Source of the DNA: Pelagibacterales bacterium SAG-MED50
GTDB lineage: Bacteria; Pseudomonadota; Alphaproteobacteria; Pelagibacterales; Pelagibacteraceae
Length of the DNA: 64,000 nucleotides
Reading direction: 5' to 3'
NCBI GenBank assembly: GCA_014653385.1
Contig: JACWER010000006.1
Span: forward strand, 1 to 64,000
The notes under the pieces were generated by a model that saw nothing but the letters and a program-made list of their open reading frames with translations, made no database searches and was not told the origin of the DNA. Below are positions 29,252 through 39,606 of this stretch, piece after piece. Position numbers and translations under genes: made by a program. How positions within the stretch are numbered: the stretch's first letter is position 1; every line of letters begins with the position of its first letter.

Positions 29252-32170
29252 TTATCTAAACCAGCCTTTTAAACCAGTTTGACCAGGTGTTTTTTTGTAT
29301 AATTCTCTTTCATAGGTAGTAAGAGGTATTAAAGTTATCGTAAAAAATAGATCTTCTGTTGGCACTAAATCTTTGTCTTGATAGAAAGTCTTGTTAAATT
29401 TTAAAGCTGCTGTTAAACAATCATTTTTGTACTCATAACTAAGGTTGTAATATTCTGTTAAATTAATCTTCTTATTTCTTCTTGTAGAAAATTTTAAAGA
29501 ACTGTTATCATTAATTTGATATTCTGTAACATTTGAAAGTACGTGAGTAGATCCAATTTCGTTCCTTTGTTCAATATAATTAAAAGTTGTTATAAAATTA
29601 TTTAATGAAATTTCAGTTGAAATATTATTTGAATTTATTGTTCTCATGTCGTTATCTAACGAAAAGTTGTAAGTAAAATCTATATTTTCTAGCAAATTAT
29701 TATTAATAGACCCAAATATATTGGAATTTTTTCTGTTTATTGTTGAACTTGTCGGAATATCAGTTTCATTTTGATCTCTTATAACAGTTGCTAATTTAAG
29801 CTCTAAATATTTGTCTTTTGCTTCATCAGTTTGATAATTTTCTACTCGATCAAACTTGTAATCTAGGCCAAATGTTAATGATCTTCCAGCTTCAAAATCA
29901 TCTGAGATATTAAGTCTGTTAATGTTAAAAACGTTATTTGCATCAATTGTTGAGGATGATTCACCGTAATCATTCATATTATTTGCAGGATTTATTCTTA
30001 AAGAAATTTTAGGTGTTAAAGTTTCATTGCTTGTATCATTAGATTTTAATAATGGTAAAGAAGTATTAATATCTAAAATACTCATACCGTCTATTTGTGC
30101 ATTTGATGTGTAAATAGTATCGTTCTTTCCTTGAGAATTTAAATTTTTAAAATATAAACCAAAATTATTTGTAAATCCCAGATTTGATATATAAGTCTTA
30201 GAGTTATAATTAAGATTATTTACAATTTTAGTTCTTAAATTATTTGTATTTTGAAGTGTATTATTACCATTTGAAGAAAAATCAAGTGAACCATCAGCAA
30301 AACTGTCCTCAATATATGATGTTAGATTTTTCGAAAAAGTGTAATAGGGTAATGTATATTGATATCTATCACTTTGTTTAGTTCCCAAACTTTCGAAAAC
30401 TTCAATACCAGCTGATAAGCTCTGATCTTCTTTATCAAGATAAAATTTTAAATTAGAATTCATTGATGTTAGGCTATCTGGCATAACAGCACTCTCGGAA
30501 AAAATATTTTGAAATACTTTAAGATATGTATCATTATTTACTTTCTCAATTTGTGCTTCAAATCTACTAAGTGTATAATTTGGTAAATTTAAATCGTTTA
30601 TAAAATTTAAAAATAAATGATTAGCATTTCTAAATTTATTATCACTTCGTGATTTATAATCTCTAAGTAACCCAACATCAGCAATTAAAGATGAGTTTTT
30701 ATTTTGTTTTCTAAACTCACTTTGTAAAAGATATTTTTCTCTTTTAAAACTTTTAAGTTTTTCAAATAATGTAGGCTTAAATGTAAAATCCATATCATCA
30801 CCTAAAGTTTTAAAATATGGAACATATAAAGAAGAGCCTAATGTTTCCGAGTTATTAAATTGAGGTTGTAAAAAACCACTTCTTCTTTTTACTGATGGAT
30901 CAGGGTGAAAAAATTTTGGAAAATATAATACAGGAACGTCATAAATTTTTAGAATTGCATTTTTATATATCATATCTTTTTTTATTTTATCATGTGTTAT
31001 TTCTTCTGCTTTAATACTCCAAGGAGGGCAGTTATCTCTAATTTTACAGCTTGTAAAAACTCCATTGTTAACAATAGTCTTATTTTGATCGCTGTATGAA
31101 GAAGAGCCATATAATCTTGGATCATTATATCCAAGTAACTTTGGATCTATTTCTAATTTAATTAACTCATTTTCAAACACATTTTTATGAACATTTATCT
31201 TAGTTTTTTTTGCTATATGAGTTTTGTTTTTAAAATTAAAAAAACCTTCTGAGAAAAAATATTGATCTGATTTATCTTTATCAACTTTTGCAAATACATT
31301 AACTTTTTTACCTTTTAACTCTTCTTTCTCAATATTATATAAAAAACTTTCTAATTTATAAATATTATCATTATCATCCTCTACAGATGATTTTTTTTTA
31401 GAGGAAATCTCTTTTATAGCCCTATTATAAAAAACATTTTCTGAATTAAATATATATTTGTTATCAATTAAAGCTTTAGTTTTACCCTCTGTGAATATCT
31501 TTTCTTCGTTTTTAAAATACGTTATTTCATCAGCATAAAGTGTTGCATTTTTTTCAGCATCTTTAACTACAGCATTTTTTTTAGCTTTAAAAATATTATT
31601 AATTTTATCATATTCAAGATCTGAAGCAGTAATAGTATTGTTTTCATTAATAACCTTAGAATTACCTATTGCGTATACTTTTTCCTCTTTTTTAAAATAC
31701 GTTATTTCATCAGCATAAAGTGTTGCATTTTTTTCAGCATCTTTAACTACAGCATTTTTTTTAGCTTTAAAAATATTATTAATTTTATCATATTCAAGAT
31801 CTGAAGCAGTAATAGTATTGTTTTCATTAATAGCTTTAGAGTTTTTTATAGCAAAAATTTTCTCTTGATTTTTTAAATAAATTGCCTTGTCTGTAGTAAT
31901 AATTACATTTTCTTTTTCATCAATATATTTTACATTTCCAACTACTTCCAAAATATTTGTCAACTTGTTATAAAAGAAATTTTCAGCAGTGATTTCACTA
32001 CCGTCCTTTGAGATTGCTGTACCACCCTTATACCCATTGATTTGATTTCCGTTTTCTAAAATTTCAATCTCTGTAACATTAAATACAAATGGTTCATTAG
32101 CCTTAACATTTTCTATAATATTTAGACATAAAAACATAATGATTAGAAAATATTTTAATCTATTTGTCAT
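29252..32170 (-). CDS. lptD: LPS assembly protein LptD
   Basis: Signal peptide, repeated OstA/LptA-type jellyroll units, CPPWSIKAEEITHD and VLYFPKFFHPDPSVKRRSGFLQP motifs, long beta-barrel C-terminus. Confidence 0.94.
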   Translation of the reverse strand: MTNRLKYFLIIMFLCLNIIENVKANEPFVFNVTEIEILENGNQINGYKGGTAISKDGSEITAENFFYNKLTNILEVVGNVKYIDEKENVIITTDKAIYLKNQEKIFAIKNSKAINENNTITASDLEYDKINNIFKAKKNAVVKDAEKNATLYADEITYFKKEEKVYAIGNSKVINENNTITASDLEYDKINNIFKAKKNAVVKDAEKNATLYADEITYFKNEEKIFTEGKTKALIDNKYIFNSENVFYNRAIKEISSKKKSSVEDDNDNIYKLESFLYNIEKEELKGKKVNVFAKVDKDKSDQYFFSEGFFNFKNKTHIAKKTKINVHKNVFENELIKLEIDPKLLGYNDPRLYGSSSYSDQNKTIVNNGVFTSCKIRDNCPPWSIKAEEITHDKIKKDMIYKNAILKIYDVPVLYFPKFFHPDPSVKRRSGFLQPQFNNSETLGSSLYVPYFKTLGDDMDFTFKPTLFEKLKSFKREKYLLQSEFRKQNKNSSLIADVGLLRDYKSRSDNKFRNANHLFLNFINDLNLPNYTLSRFEAQIEKVNNDTYLKVFQNIFSESAVMPDSLTSMNSNLKFYLDKEDQSLSAGIEVFESLGTKQSDRYQYTLPYYTFSKNLTSYIEDSFADGSLDFSSNGNNTLQNTNNLRTKIVNNLNYNSKTYISNLGFTNNFGLYFKNLNSQGKNDTIYTSNAQIDGMSILDINTSLPLLKSNDTSNETLTPKISLRINPANNMNDYGESSSTIDANNVFNINRLNISDDFEAGRSLTFGLDYKFDRVENYQTDEAKDKYLELKLATVIRDQNETDIPTSSTINRKNSNIFGSINNNLLENIDFTYNFSLDNDMRTINSNNISTEISLNNFITTFNYIEQRNEIGSTHVLSNVTEYQINDNSSLKFSTRRNKKINLTEYYNLSYEYKNDCLTAALKFNKTFYQDKDLVPTEDLFFTITLIPLTTYERELYKKTPGQTGLKGWFR
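31509..31652. repeat. Direct repeat copy A inside lptD (144 bp identical to copy B)
   Basis: Direct comparison: bases 31509-31652 equal 31689-31832; period 180 bp. Confidence 0.97.
31689..31832. repeat. Direct repeat copy B inside lptD
   Basis: Identical to 31509-31652. Confidence 0.97.
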
Positions 32171-33233
32171 TTATATTTAGTATCATTATTAAATTAATTA
32201 AACTTAAGGTTATGATAGGCGTCCACACTGATACTATTAATGGAATTTTTTCAGTTGTGCCCATTACGTTAAAGAAATTAGTAATATAATAGATTGCAAT
32301 AGAAAAGAATAGACCAACCAGTAATTTTATAGTTTTACTGTTGTTTCTTTTAGTATTAAACATAATTATTGAGGATAAAATAGTCATTAACACTAAAAAT
32401 AACGGATATGTCAAAATCTTATAAATTTGAATTTCAACATCTATTGTTGAATAATTTAAAGATTTATAATTTTTTCTAAGATCAAGTAGTTTTAATAAAG
32501 ACAAAGACGATAAGTTTGAAAATAAGCTTTCCATTCTTTTCTTGTCAAAATTAGAATTAAATTTTATTAAATCAACTTTTCGACTTATATTGTTTTCAAA
32601 AATTGAAACATCATAGATTAACCATTCCTTATTTTTTATATCAATTTTCTTACTCTTAAGACTTCTAACTAGATCAAAATCTTTATTAAAAGTTGTTATA
32701 AAAGTATCTGTTAAAAAATTTCCATTAATTTTTGAAGAATTAATTATGTTTGTTTGATCATTGATAACGTCTTTAATCCATAAACCATTTTTATTTATTA
32801 CTGTTAAATAAATCTTATCTTCAGAAAATTGATTTTTTATTTGTAAATAGTAATGCTGAAGGTTTGATGAAAATGAATAAAATATTGTTATAGTCAAAAT
32901 ACCAATAAAAAAACTCACTAGACTTAATATCTTAATTATTTTGATATTTTTTAAACCAGAGTATTTAAAAATATTTATTTCATCATTATTAAACAGTTTT
33001 AGAAAAAAAAATTGTGTGCCAATTAAAAATATGAAAGGAAACATTTCAAAAATAATAGACGGGGAATTCATAATAGATAGGTAAATTGGGTATAATGAGT
33101 TTACTTTTTTATCGCTGAAAAATTCTATCTCCTTTAGAATATTTAAGATAAAAACTAGACTGATCATTACAAAAAAAACATTTAAAAATGATCTTAAAAA
33201 ACCATTGATTAAAAATTTTGTATACGTATTCAT
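32160..33233 (-). CDS. lptG: LPS export permease LptG (YjgP/YjgQ family)
   Basis: 357 aa YjgP/YjgQ-like topology; adjacent to lptF and lptD. Confidence 0.87.
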   Translation of the reverse strand: MNTYTKFLINGFLRSFLNVFFVMISLVFILNILKEIEFFSDKKVNSLYPIYLSIMNSPSIIFEMFPFIFLIGTQFFFLKLFNNDEINIFKYSGLKNIKIIKILSLVSFFIGILTITIFYSFSSNLQHYYLQIKNQFSEDKIYLTVINKNGLWIKDVINDQTNIINSSKINGNFLTDTFITTFNKDFDLVRSLKSKKIDIKNKEWLIYDVSIFENNISRKVDLIKFNSNFDKKRMESLFSNLSSLSLLKLLDLRKNYKSLNYSTIDVEIQIYKILTYPLFLVLMTILSSIIMFNTKRNNSKTIKLLVGLFFSIAIYYITNFFNVMGTTEKIPLIVSVWTPIITLSLINLIMILNINDK

Positions 33234-34357
33234 TAAAAAATTTTATTTTTAAATTTTCTTAGTTTATAAATAAAAACGAAGTAAGTTATTAAAGTTAATA
33301 AAATTGGCAGAATTGATATAGTAATATTTTTAATTAAATTGTTATTGATATAACCAAGAGAAATTTCTGATAAAATAATAATACTAAAACCAATTAAAAA
33401 AGTTATGTATTTATTTTTTGTATATTTAAGATTTTCCTTTGAAGTTAGAATCAACAATAAAGAAATTAAAGTTAAAACTGGTAAATAGAGAGGAGTAACT
33501 AGTCTCTTAAAAAGTTCTTTATAAGTTTGCCTGGTATTTGTAATATCACAATTAGTTATTTTAAGATTTTTTATTTGTAAAATTGACTGCATGCATTTTA
33601 TTAATACCATTGTCTGTTGTTCTTTAATTTTTTGGTGAGTAACAAAATGAGAGTCCATATTTGATAAACCAAAATCTGATTTAGAAAAATCAAAGTTTGT
33701 GATATTGTCCTTATTGTTATTTAAAGTTTTACCATCATAAAGAACCAAAATCCTTTTATTACCCTTAGACTCAAAAACTCCTTTTTTAGCAAAAGTTATT
33801 TGAAAACCATTATTAGAATTTTTTTTTTTAATATAGATATTTTTGAATTCACCATTATCATTTTTGTCTTCTGCAAAAACAGTAAGATCTTTGATAGTAT
33901 CATTGAATTTTTTTGGTTTTATTAATCCTTCAAAGAAATCTACATCTGAACTTCGCAATTGGGATCTTGCAACTTCTTGAGATTTTGGCACAACAATTGA
34001 TAGAAGTAATATTTGAATTAACATAATTAAAATCGAAATTCGAAAAAAAAAGTTAATTATACTTATTTTATTAATTCCGTGATTCCAAAAAATGATTAAT
34101 TCATTATTAATCTCATATTTTATAAAAGTGTATGAAAAACTAAAAAAAAGAGCAAAGGGCAAAATTCTACTAATAATTTTTGGAAAATTTAACAATGTAT
34201 AATTAAAGTAGACACTGTAATTTCTACCATCTTCAATCATGATATCTAAAAAATTTACTGCTTGAAAAACCCAAATAATTGTACTGATACCAATTAAAGT
34301 TAGAAAGAAAAATATTAAACAATCTGATAATAGCTTTCTAAATATAATTTTTTTCAT
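33233..34357 (-). CDS. lptF: LPS export permease LptF (YjgP/YjgQ family)
   Basis: ARSQLRSSDVDFFEGLIKPKKFN, PLYLPVLTLISLLLIL; TM topology and operon context. Confidence 0.88.
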   Translation of the reverse strand: MKKIIFRKLLSDCLIFFFLTLIGISTIIWVFQAVNFLDIMIEDGRNYSVYFNYTLLNFPKIISRILPFALFFSFSYTFIKYEINNELIIFWNHGINKISIINFFFRISILIMLIQILLLSIVVPKSQEVARSQLRSSDVDFFEGLIKPKKFNDTIKDLTVFAEDKNDNGEFKNIYIKKKNSNNGFQITFAKKGVFESKGNKRILVLYDGKTLNNNKDNITNFDFSKSDFGLSNMDSHFVTHQKIKEQQTMVLIKCMQSILQIKNLKITNCDITNTRQTYKELFKRLVTPLYLPVLTLISLLLILTSKENLKYTKNKYITFLIGFSIIILSEISLGYINNNLIKNITISILPILLTLITYFVFIYKLRKFKNKIF

Positions 34358-34403
34358 TGAAATATCTTAATTTTAACAATATATAGCACTCTACTCGAAT
34401 TGA

Positions 34404-35876
34404 GTGTATTTAAAATTTATGAGTGTTAAAATTAATTATAAAAGTAGTTCCCCAAAAAAATTTTCATCAAATATTGTCTTATTTGTTGATGAAAAATTCA
34501 ATATTAGTGGCTTAAAAAAATATATTTCTAGTTCTGAATTTTCATACATTTCAGATTTATTAAGGACTAGTGATTTGAAAAAAGATTTACTTTTTTTTGA
34601 AATTAATTCAAAAAAAACAATATTTTTAGTATCTCTTAAAAAAAATATCAAAACTTCTGATGCAGAAAATTTAGGAGCTAAATTTCATGGATATATAGAT
34701 TATGATAAGAAAAGTGATTATTTTGTAAATTCAGATAGTGTCAATAGTAAAATAAAAAATTTTGTTGGATATTTTTTACATGGATTAAAGTTAAAGTCAT
34801 ATGAATTTAATATTTATAAATCAAAAAAAAATAAAAAACTTGTTTCTTTAAATGTTTTTGGAAATAAAAATAAAATATCTTTACAAGATCAATTAAGATT
34901 TAAAGCATTAGAAGAAGGAACTTTTTTTGCAAGAGATCTTGTTTCTGAACCAGGTAATATTTTACACCCTGATGAATATGCAAAAAGAATAAACATACTT
35001 AAAAAATTTGGATTAAAAATTAATATTTACGATGAAAAGAAATTAAAAAAACTTGGAATGAATGCCTTGCTTGGAGTTGGCCAAGGTAGTATTAGAGGAT
35101 CGTATCTTGTCACAATGGAATGGAATGGAGCTAAAAATAATTCTAAACCTTTAGCATTTGTTGGAAAAGGTGTTTGTTTTGATACAGGTGGTATTTCACT
35201 TAAACCTGCAAAGTTTATGGAGGATATGACCTATGATATGGCAGGTTCTGCCACAGTAGTTGGTTTAATGAAGAACTTAGCCTTAAGGAAAGCAAAGATT
35301 AATGCTGTTGGTGTTGTAGGACTTGTAGAAAATATGCCTGGAGGAAATGCTCAAAGACCAGGTGATATTGTCAAATCATATAGCGGCAAGACAATTGAAA
35401 TATTAAATACAGATGCAGAAGGCAGACTGGTTTTGGCCGATGCTATTACTTTCACTGAAAAAAAATTCAAACCAAGATTTATGGTTGATTTAGCAACATT
35501 AACAGGTGCGATTATTGTTTCTCTTGGATCAGAGTATGCTGGCCTTTTTTCAAACGATGACAAACTATCAAATCAATTAATAAATGCTGGAGATAAAGTT
35601 GATGAAAAGTTGTGGAGAATGCCACTACACAAAAACTTTGATAAGTTAATTGATTCTAAGAACGCAGATATGCAAAATATTAATTACGTTGGTGGAGCAG
35701 GATCAACTACAGCAGCTCAATTTTTACAGAGATTCGTTTTAAATAAAACGCCTTGGGCTCACTTAGATATAGCCGGTATGGCTTTTTCAAAATATGGAGG
35801 AGCGTTAAATTCAGGTGGTGCAACAGGTTATGGAGTAAGATTATTAAATAAACTAATAGAGGATGAATATGAGTAA
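34404..35876 (+). CDS. pepA: Leucyl aminopeptidase (M17)
   Basis: FVGKGVCFDTGGISLKPAKFMEDMTYDMAGSATV, NTDAEGRLVLADAI. Confidence 0.96.
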   Translation: MYLKFMSVKINYKSSSPKKFSSNIVLFVDEKFNISGLKKYISSSEFSYISDLLRTSDLKKDLLFFEINSKKTIFLVSLKKNIKTSDAENLGAKFHGYIDYDKKSDYFVNSDSVNSKIKNFVGYFLHGLKLKSYEFNIYKSKKNKKLVSLNVFGNKNKISLQDQLRFKALEEGTFFARDLVSEPGNILHPDEYAKRINILKKFGLKINIYDEKKLKKLGMNALLGVGQGSIRGSYLVTMEWNGAKNNSKPLAFVGKGVCFDTGGISLKPAKFMEDMTYDMAGSATVVGLMKNLALRKAKINAVGVVGLVENMPGGNAQRPGDIVKSYSGKTIEILNTDAEGRLVLADAITFTEKKFKPRFMVDLATLTGAIIVSLGSEYAGLFSNDDKLSNQLINAGDKVDEKLWRMPLHKNFDKLIDSKNADMQNINYVGGAGSTTAAQFLQRFVLNKTPWAHLDIAGMAFSKYGGALNSGGATGYGVRLLNKLIEDEYE

Positions 35877-36279
35877 TACAGAACAAACATTATCAATTAT
35901 TAAGCCAGATGCTGTTGAGAGAAACCTAGATAATGAAATTAAGGAAATGTTTAAAAATAAAGGATTTTCAATCGTAAAAGAAAAAAAAATTCAAATTGAA
36001 AAATCAGAGGCTGAAAAATTTTATAAGGTTCATGAGACAAAACCATTTTATAATGATCTTTGTGCATATCTGTCCTCAGGACCAATTGTAGTAATGACTC
36101 TTGAAAAAGAAAATGCAGTATTAGGTAATAGAGAGTTAATGGGTGCCACAAACCCAAATGATGCAGAAGAAGGTACTATAAGAAAAAGATATGGAATTTC
36201 AATTGATAAAAATTCTGTACATGGATCAGATAGTGTCGAAAATGCAAAAATTGAAATAGATTTCTTCTTTAAAGACTAA
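35863..36279 (+). CDS. ndk: Nucleoside diphosphate kinase
   Basis: TLSIIKPDAVERN, LMGATNPNDAEEGTIRKRYG, NSVHGSDSVENA. Confidence 0.97.
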   Translation: MNMSNTEQTLSIIKPDAVERNLDNEIKEMFKNKGFSIVKEKKIQIEKSEAEKFYKVHETKPFYNDLCAYLSSGPIVVMTLEKENAVLGNRELMGATNPNDAEEGTIRKRYGISIDKNSVHGSDSVENAKIEIDFFFKD

Positions 36280-36847
36280 GTATCTTCATAATAGCAGCTG
36301 GATATAGTTTATGTTCTTGGATTAAAATCCTTTTTGCTAAGCTTTTAGGAGTATCAATTTTTTTAATTCTTACTTTTTTTTGATTAATAATTTTACCAGA
36401 ATCTAGTTTAGAATTTACAAAATGAACAGTACATCCTGAATATCTATCTCTATTTTTGATCGCTTTTTCGTGAGTATTTAATCCTTTATATTTTGGAAGA
36501 AGAGAAGGGTGAATATTCAAAATTTTTCCTTTGAAATTATTAATAAAATTCTTAGATAAAATTTCCATAAATCCAGCAAGACAAATTAAATCAATATTAT
36601 CTTTTTTTAATTCATTGATAATTTTTTTTTCAAATAAAGCGTTTTTAAAATCAAATATCTTTTTTTTGATTTTATAAATTTTTGAATATTGTAAGCCTTT
36701 TGCTTTAGAATTGTTAGAAACAATCATCTTAATCATTATTGGTGAATTTTTAAGTTTAGAAAATTTGATTAGAGATTTTAAATTACTGCCTGTTCCAGAA
36801 ATAAAGATTGCTGTTTTAATTTTATTAGATCCAGTTGACAGAGCCAT
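36269..36847 (-). CDS. purN: Phosphoribosylglycinamide formyltransferase PurN
   Basis: FISGTGSNLKSLI, LAGFMEIL, NIHPSLLPKYKGLNTHEKAI, GCTVHFVN. Confidence 0.95.
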   Translation of the reverse strand: MALSTGSNKIKTAIFISGTGSNLKSLIKFSKLKNSPIMIKMIVSNNSKAKGLQYSKIYKIKKKIFDFKNALFEKKIINELKKDNIDLICLAGFMEILSKNFINNFKGKILNIHPSLLPKYKGLNTHEKAIKNRDRYSGCTVHFVNSKLDSGKIINQKKVRIKKIDTPKSLAKRILIQEHKLYPAAIMKILSL

Positions 36848-37856
36848 TTAATTTAATTTTATCTTTAAAATTTCTAGTAATTTTTCCTATAACATAAGGT
36901 TTAAAATTATTAGTAAAATGTCTTTTAATTTTATCTAATTTTTTTGGATTAATTATTAAACAAAAACCAACACCACAATTGAAAGTTTTAAGCATTTCTT
37001 TATCAGATATACCATTTTTATGTAACCATTTAAAAATTTTAGATGTTTTAATTTTTTTTAAATTTATTTCTGCTGAAAAATTATTTGGAATTACTCTTTT
37101 GATATTATCAACTATACCACCTCCAGTAATATTGGCACATCCATTAATTAAATTTTTATCTATTAATTTTAAAACTTCACTTACATAAATTTTAGTTGGT
37201 TTAATTAATTCTTTTTTTAAAAATTTATTTTTTTTTATATCTATTTTTTTTTGCTTAATAAGATAATGTACTAAAGAATATCCATTTGAATGCAAACCAC
37301 TTGAAGGAATAGCTAAAATTAAATCATTATTTTTAATTTTATTTTTACTTAAAATTTTATCTTTACCAACAATTCCGACTGCAAAACCTGCAATATCGAA
37401 TTTGCCTTTCTCATATGTACTAGGCATTTCAGCCGTTTCACCGCCAACTAATTCGCATTGAGAAAGCTTGCAGCCTTTTACAATACCTTTAATGATTGAT
37501 TTTAATATTTTTAAATTAATTTTATTAATAGATATGTAATCAAGAAATAGTAAAGGTTTTGCACCTTGAACAATTAAGTCATTAACGCTCATTGCAACCA
37601 AATCAATACCAATAGTGTTGTATTTATTAAGTGTGTTTGCAATTTCTACTTTAGTGCCAACACCATCAGTACACGCAACAATTTTGGGTTGTTTTATGTG
37701 ATTTGGAATGTCTGAAATTGAACCAAAACCACCAATATTTGAAAACTTTTTTTTGCCCTTTTTTTTTGATGAAACAGATGAAATGAAATTAACAAATTTA
37801 TCAGCAGCATTTATGTTAACTCCACTTTTTTTATAGGTTATTAATTTATTATTCAT
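36825..37856 (-). CDS. purM: Phosphoribosylformylglycinamidine cyclo-ligase PurM
   Basis: CTDGVGTKVEIA, IGIDLVAMSVNDLIVQGAKPLLFLDY, LVGGETAEMPS, GLHSNGYSLV. Confidence 0.96.
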   Translation of the reverse strand: MNNKLITYKKSGVNINAADKFVNFISSVSSKKKGKKKFSNIGGFGSISDIPNHIKQPKIVACTDGVGTKVEIANTLNKYNTIGIDLVAMSVNDLIVQGAKPLLFLDYISINKINLKILKSIIKGIVKGCKLSQCELVGGETAEMPSTYEKGKFDIAGFAVGIVGKDKILSKNKIKNNDLILAIPSSGLHSNGYSLVHYLIKQKKIDIKKNKFLKKELIKPTKIYVSEVLKLIDKNLINGCANITGGGIVDNIKRVIPNNFSAEINLKKIKTSKIFKWLHKNGISDKEMLKTFNCGVGFCLIINPKKLDKIKRHFTNNFKPYVIGKITRNFKDKIKLNGSVNWI

Positions 37857-37867
37857 TAATATGTTTT

Positions 37868-38947
37868 ATGAGATTTAATATTAAATTTTTTAATTATAAA
37901 AGATTATATATTCATTTTTGCATTCTGGCTTTGTTAAATATTTTTTTTTCCACAGAAAATATTCAAGCAAAGACTTTTTTAATCAATGATATTGAAATAT
38001 CTACTCCTTTTGAGATTAATTTTGATAAAAACAAGATAATAGATGAGGGTTTTATACAGGCATTTAATAGGTTGGTTTTATCAACATTACAAACTCAGGA
38101 TCAAAAAAAGCTTAGTAAAACACCACTTGGTTTAATTAAAAGTATGATTGAAACTTTTTCTATTAAAGAAGAAAAATTTATAGATGAGGTTTATTATTTA
38201 TCTTTAAATGTATCATTTAATAAAAAAAAGATATTAAATTTAATGGAGAAAAAAAATATTTTTCTATCACCTCCAGTTGAAAAAAATATTTTTTTTTTAC
38301 CAATCATAGTAGATAAAGATAAAGATGAAATTTCAATTTTTTCTGAAAATTATATTTTCAATAATTGGAATTATAATAATCAAAAATATCATTTGTTGAG
38401 ATATATTCTACCCAATGAAGATTTAGATGATTTTAATTTAATAAAAAAATATTCAAAAATTTTGGAAAGTTATAATTTTAATGAAATTATAAAAAAATAT
38501 AATTTTAATGATTATATTATATCAATTATCTTTAAAGAAAATAATACTATTAAAGTTTTAAATAAAATAAACTTTAATCATGAAGAAGATCTTAAAAATA
38601 TTACTTTTCAAAATCTCAATATAGATAACTATAAAGAAGCAGACAAATTAATTGAAAGCTTAAAAAGTTTTTATGAAAATTATTGGAAGAGTAAAAATGA
38701 AATTAATACATCTGTAAAGATATCTTTAACTATTTCAATCAATAATAATGACAATTCAGAAATTTCAAAATTTAATGAAATATTAGATGATACAGATCTT
38801 GTATATAATTATTATATTTATAAATTTAACAACAAAAATATTTTTTATAAAATTATTTTTAATGGATCACCAGATCATTTCCTTAAGTTCATGAAAAATA
38901 AAAACTATGAATTTGATATTCAAAATAAAATTTGGGTAGTTAAATGA
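37868..38947 (+). CDS. DUF2066-like exported protein
   Basis: N-terminal hydrophobic segment; position between purM and the Hda-like gene; INDIEISTPFEINFDKNKIIDEGFIQAFNRLVLST. Confidence 0.65.
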   Translation: MRFNIKFFNYKRLYIHFCILALLNIFFSTENIQAKTFLINDIEISTPFEINFDKNKIIDEGFIQAFNRLVLSTLQTQDQKKLSKTPLGLIKSMIETFSIKEEKFIDEVYYLSLNVSFNKKKILNLMEKKNIFLSPPVEKNIFFLPIIVDKDKDEISIFSENYIFNNWNYNNQKYHLLRYILPNEDLDDFNLIKKYSKILESYNFNEIIKKYNFNDYIISIIFKENNTIKVLNKINFNHEEDLKNITFQNLNIDNYKEADKLIESLKSFYENYWKSKNEINTSVKISLTISINNNDNSEISKFNEILDDTDLVYNYYIYKFNNKNIFYKIIFNGSPDHFLKFMKNKNYEFDIQNKIWVVK

Positions 38948-39606
38948 ATGATTTAAATCAATTAATACTTAATTTTGATTATGATCAAAATTTTAAAGAT
39001 CAGGATTTTTATGTTTCTAAAAGTAATGAGTTTGCATTTAAATTATTAAATAGTTGGCCTAGATGGGAAAAAAATTTTGTGAATTTAATTGGAGAAAATT
39101 TTTCAGGAAAAACTCATTTAATAAATATTTTTTTGGAAAAGTTTAAAGGAATCAAGATAGAAGCTAATGAAATTAATAATGAATTTTTAAAAAAAATTAA
39201 GGTCTTTGAAAATATAATTATTGAAAATTTGAATGATAAAATTGATGAAAATTTATTGTTTACTTTATTAAATTTTATTGATCAGGATCATAAATATTTG
39301 ATTTTAACCTCTAAAAAGCCAATTGTTGATTACTCCTTTAAGCTAAACGACTTAAATTCAAGATCTAAAAATTTTTTGTTATGTAATATAGAAAAACCAG
39401 GAGATGATTTGATGTTTGCGCTCATATTAAAAAATTTATCTGATCGTCAAATATCTATAGACAAGAAATTAGTAGATTTTATTATTAAAAGAATTGATAG
39501 ATCGTATGGCAAAATTTTTGATTTCATATATAAAATCGACAAAATTAGTTTAAAACGAAAAAAACCAATCGATTTTAAAGTTATAAAAGAAGCCTTAGGA
39601 GAATAA
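38944..39606 (+). CDS. DnaA-like/Hda-family ATPase (chromosomal replication regulator)
   Basis: LNFDYDQNFKDQDFYVSKSNEFAFKLLNSWPRW, NLIGENFSGKTHLINIF, FIIKRIDRSYGKIFDFIYKID. Confidence 0.85.
   Translation: MNDLNQLILNFDYDQNFKDQDFYVSKSNEFAFKLLNSWPRWEKNFVNLIGENFSGKTHLINIFLEKFKGIKIEANEINNEFLKKIKVFENIIIENLNDKIDENLLFTLLNFIDQDHKYLILTSKKPIVDYSFKLNDLNSRSKNFLLCNIEKPGDDLMFALILKNLSDRQISIDKKLVDFIIKRIDRSYGKIFDFIYKIDKISLKRKKPIDFKVIKEALGE

Noticed and set aside
29252-32170. CRISPR-like interpretation of the repeated sequence
   Set aside because: Only two long in-frame copies inside a coding gene; no short repeats with spacers.
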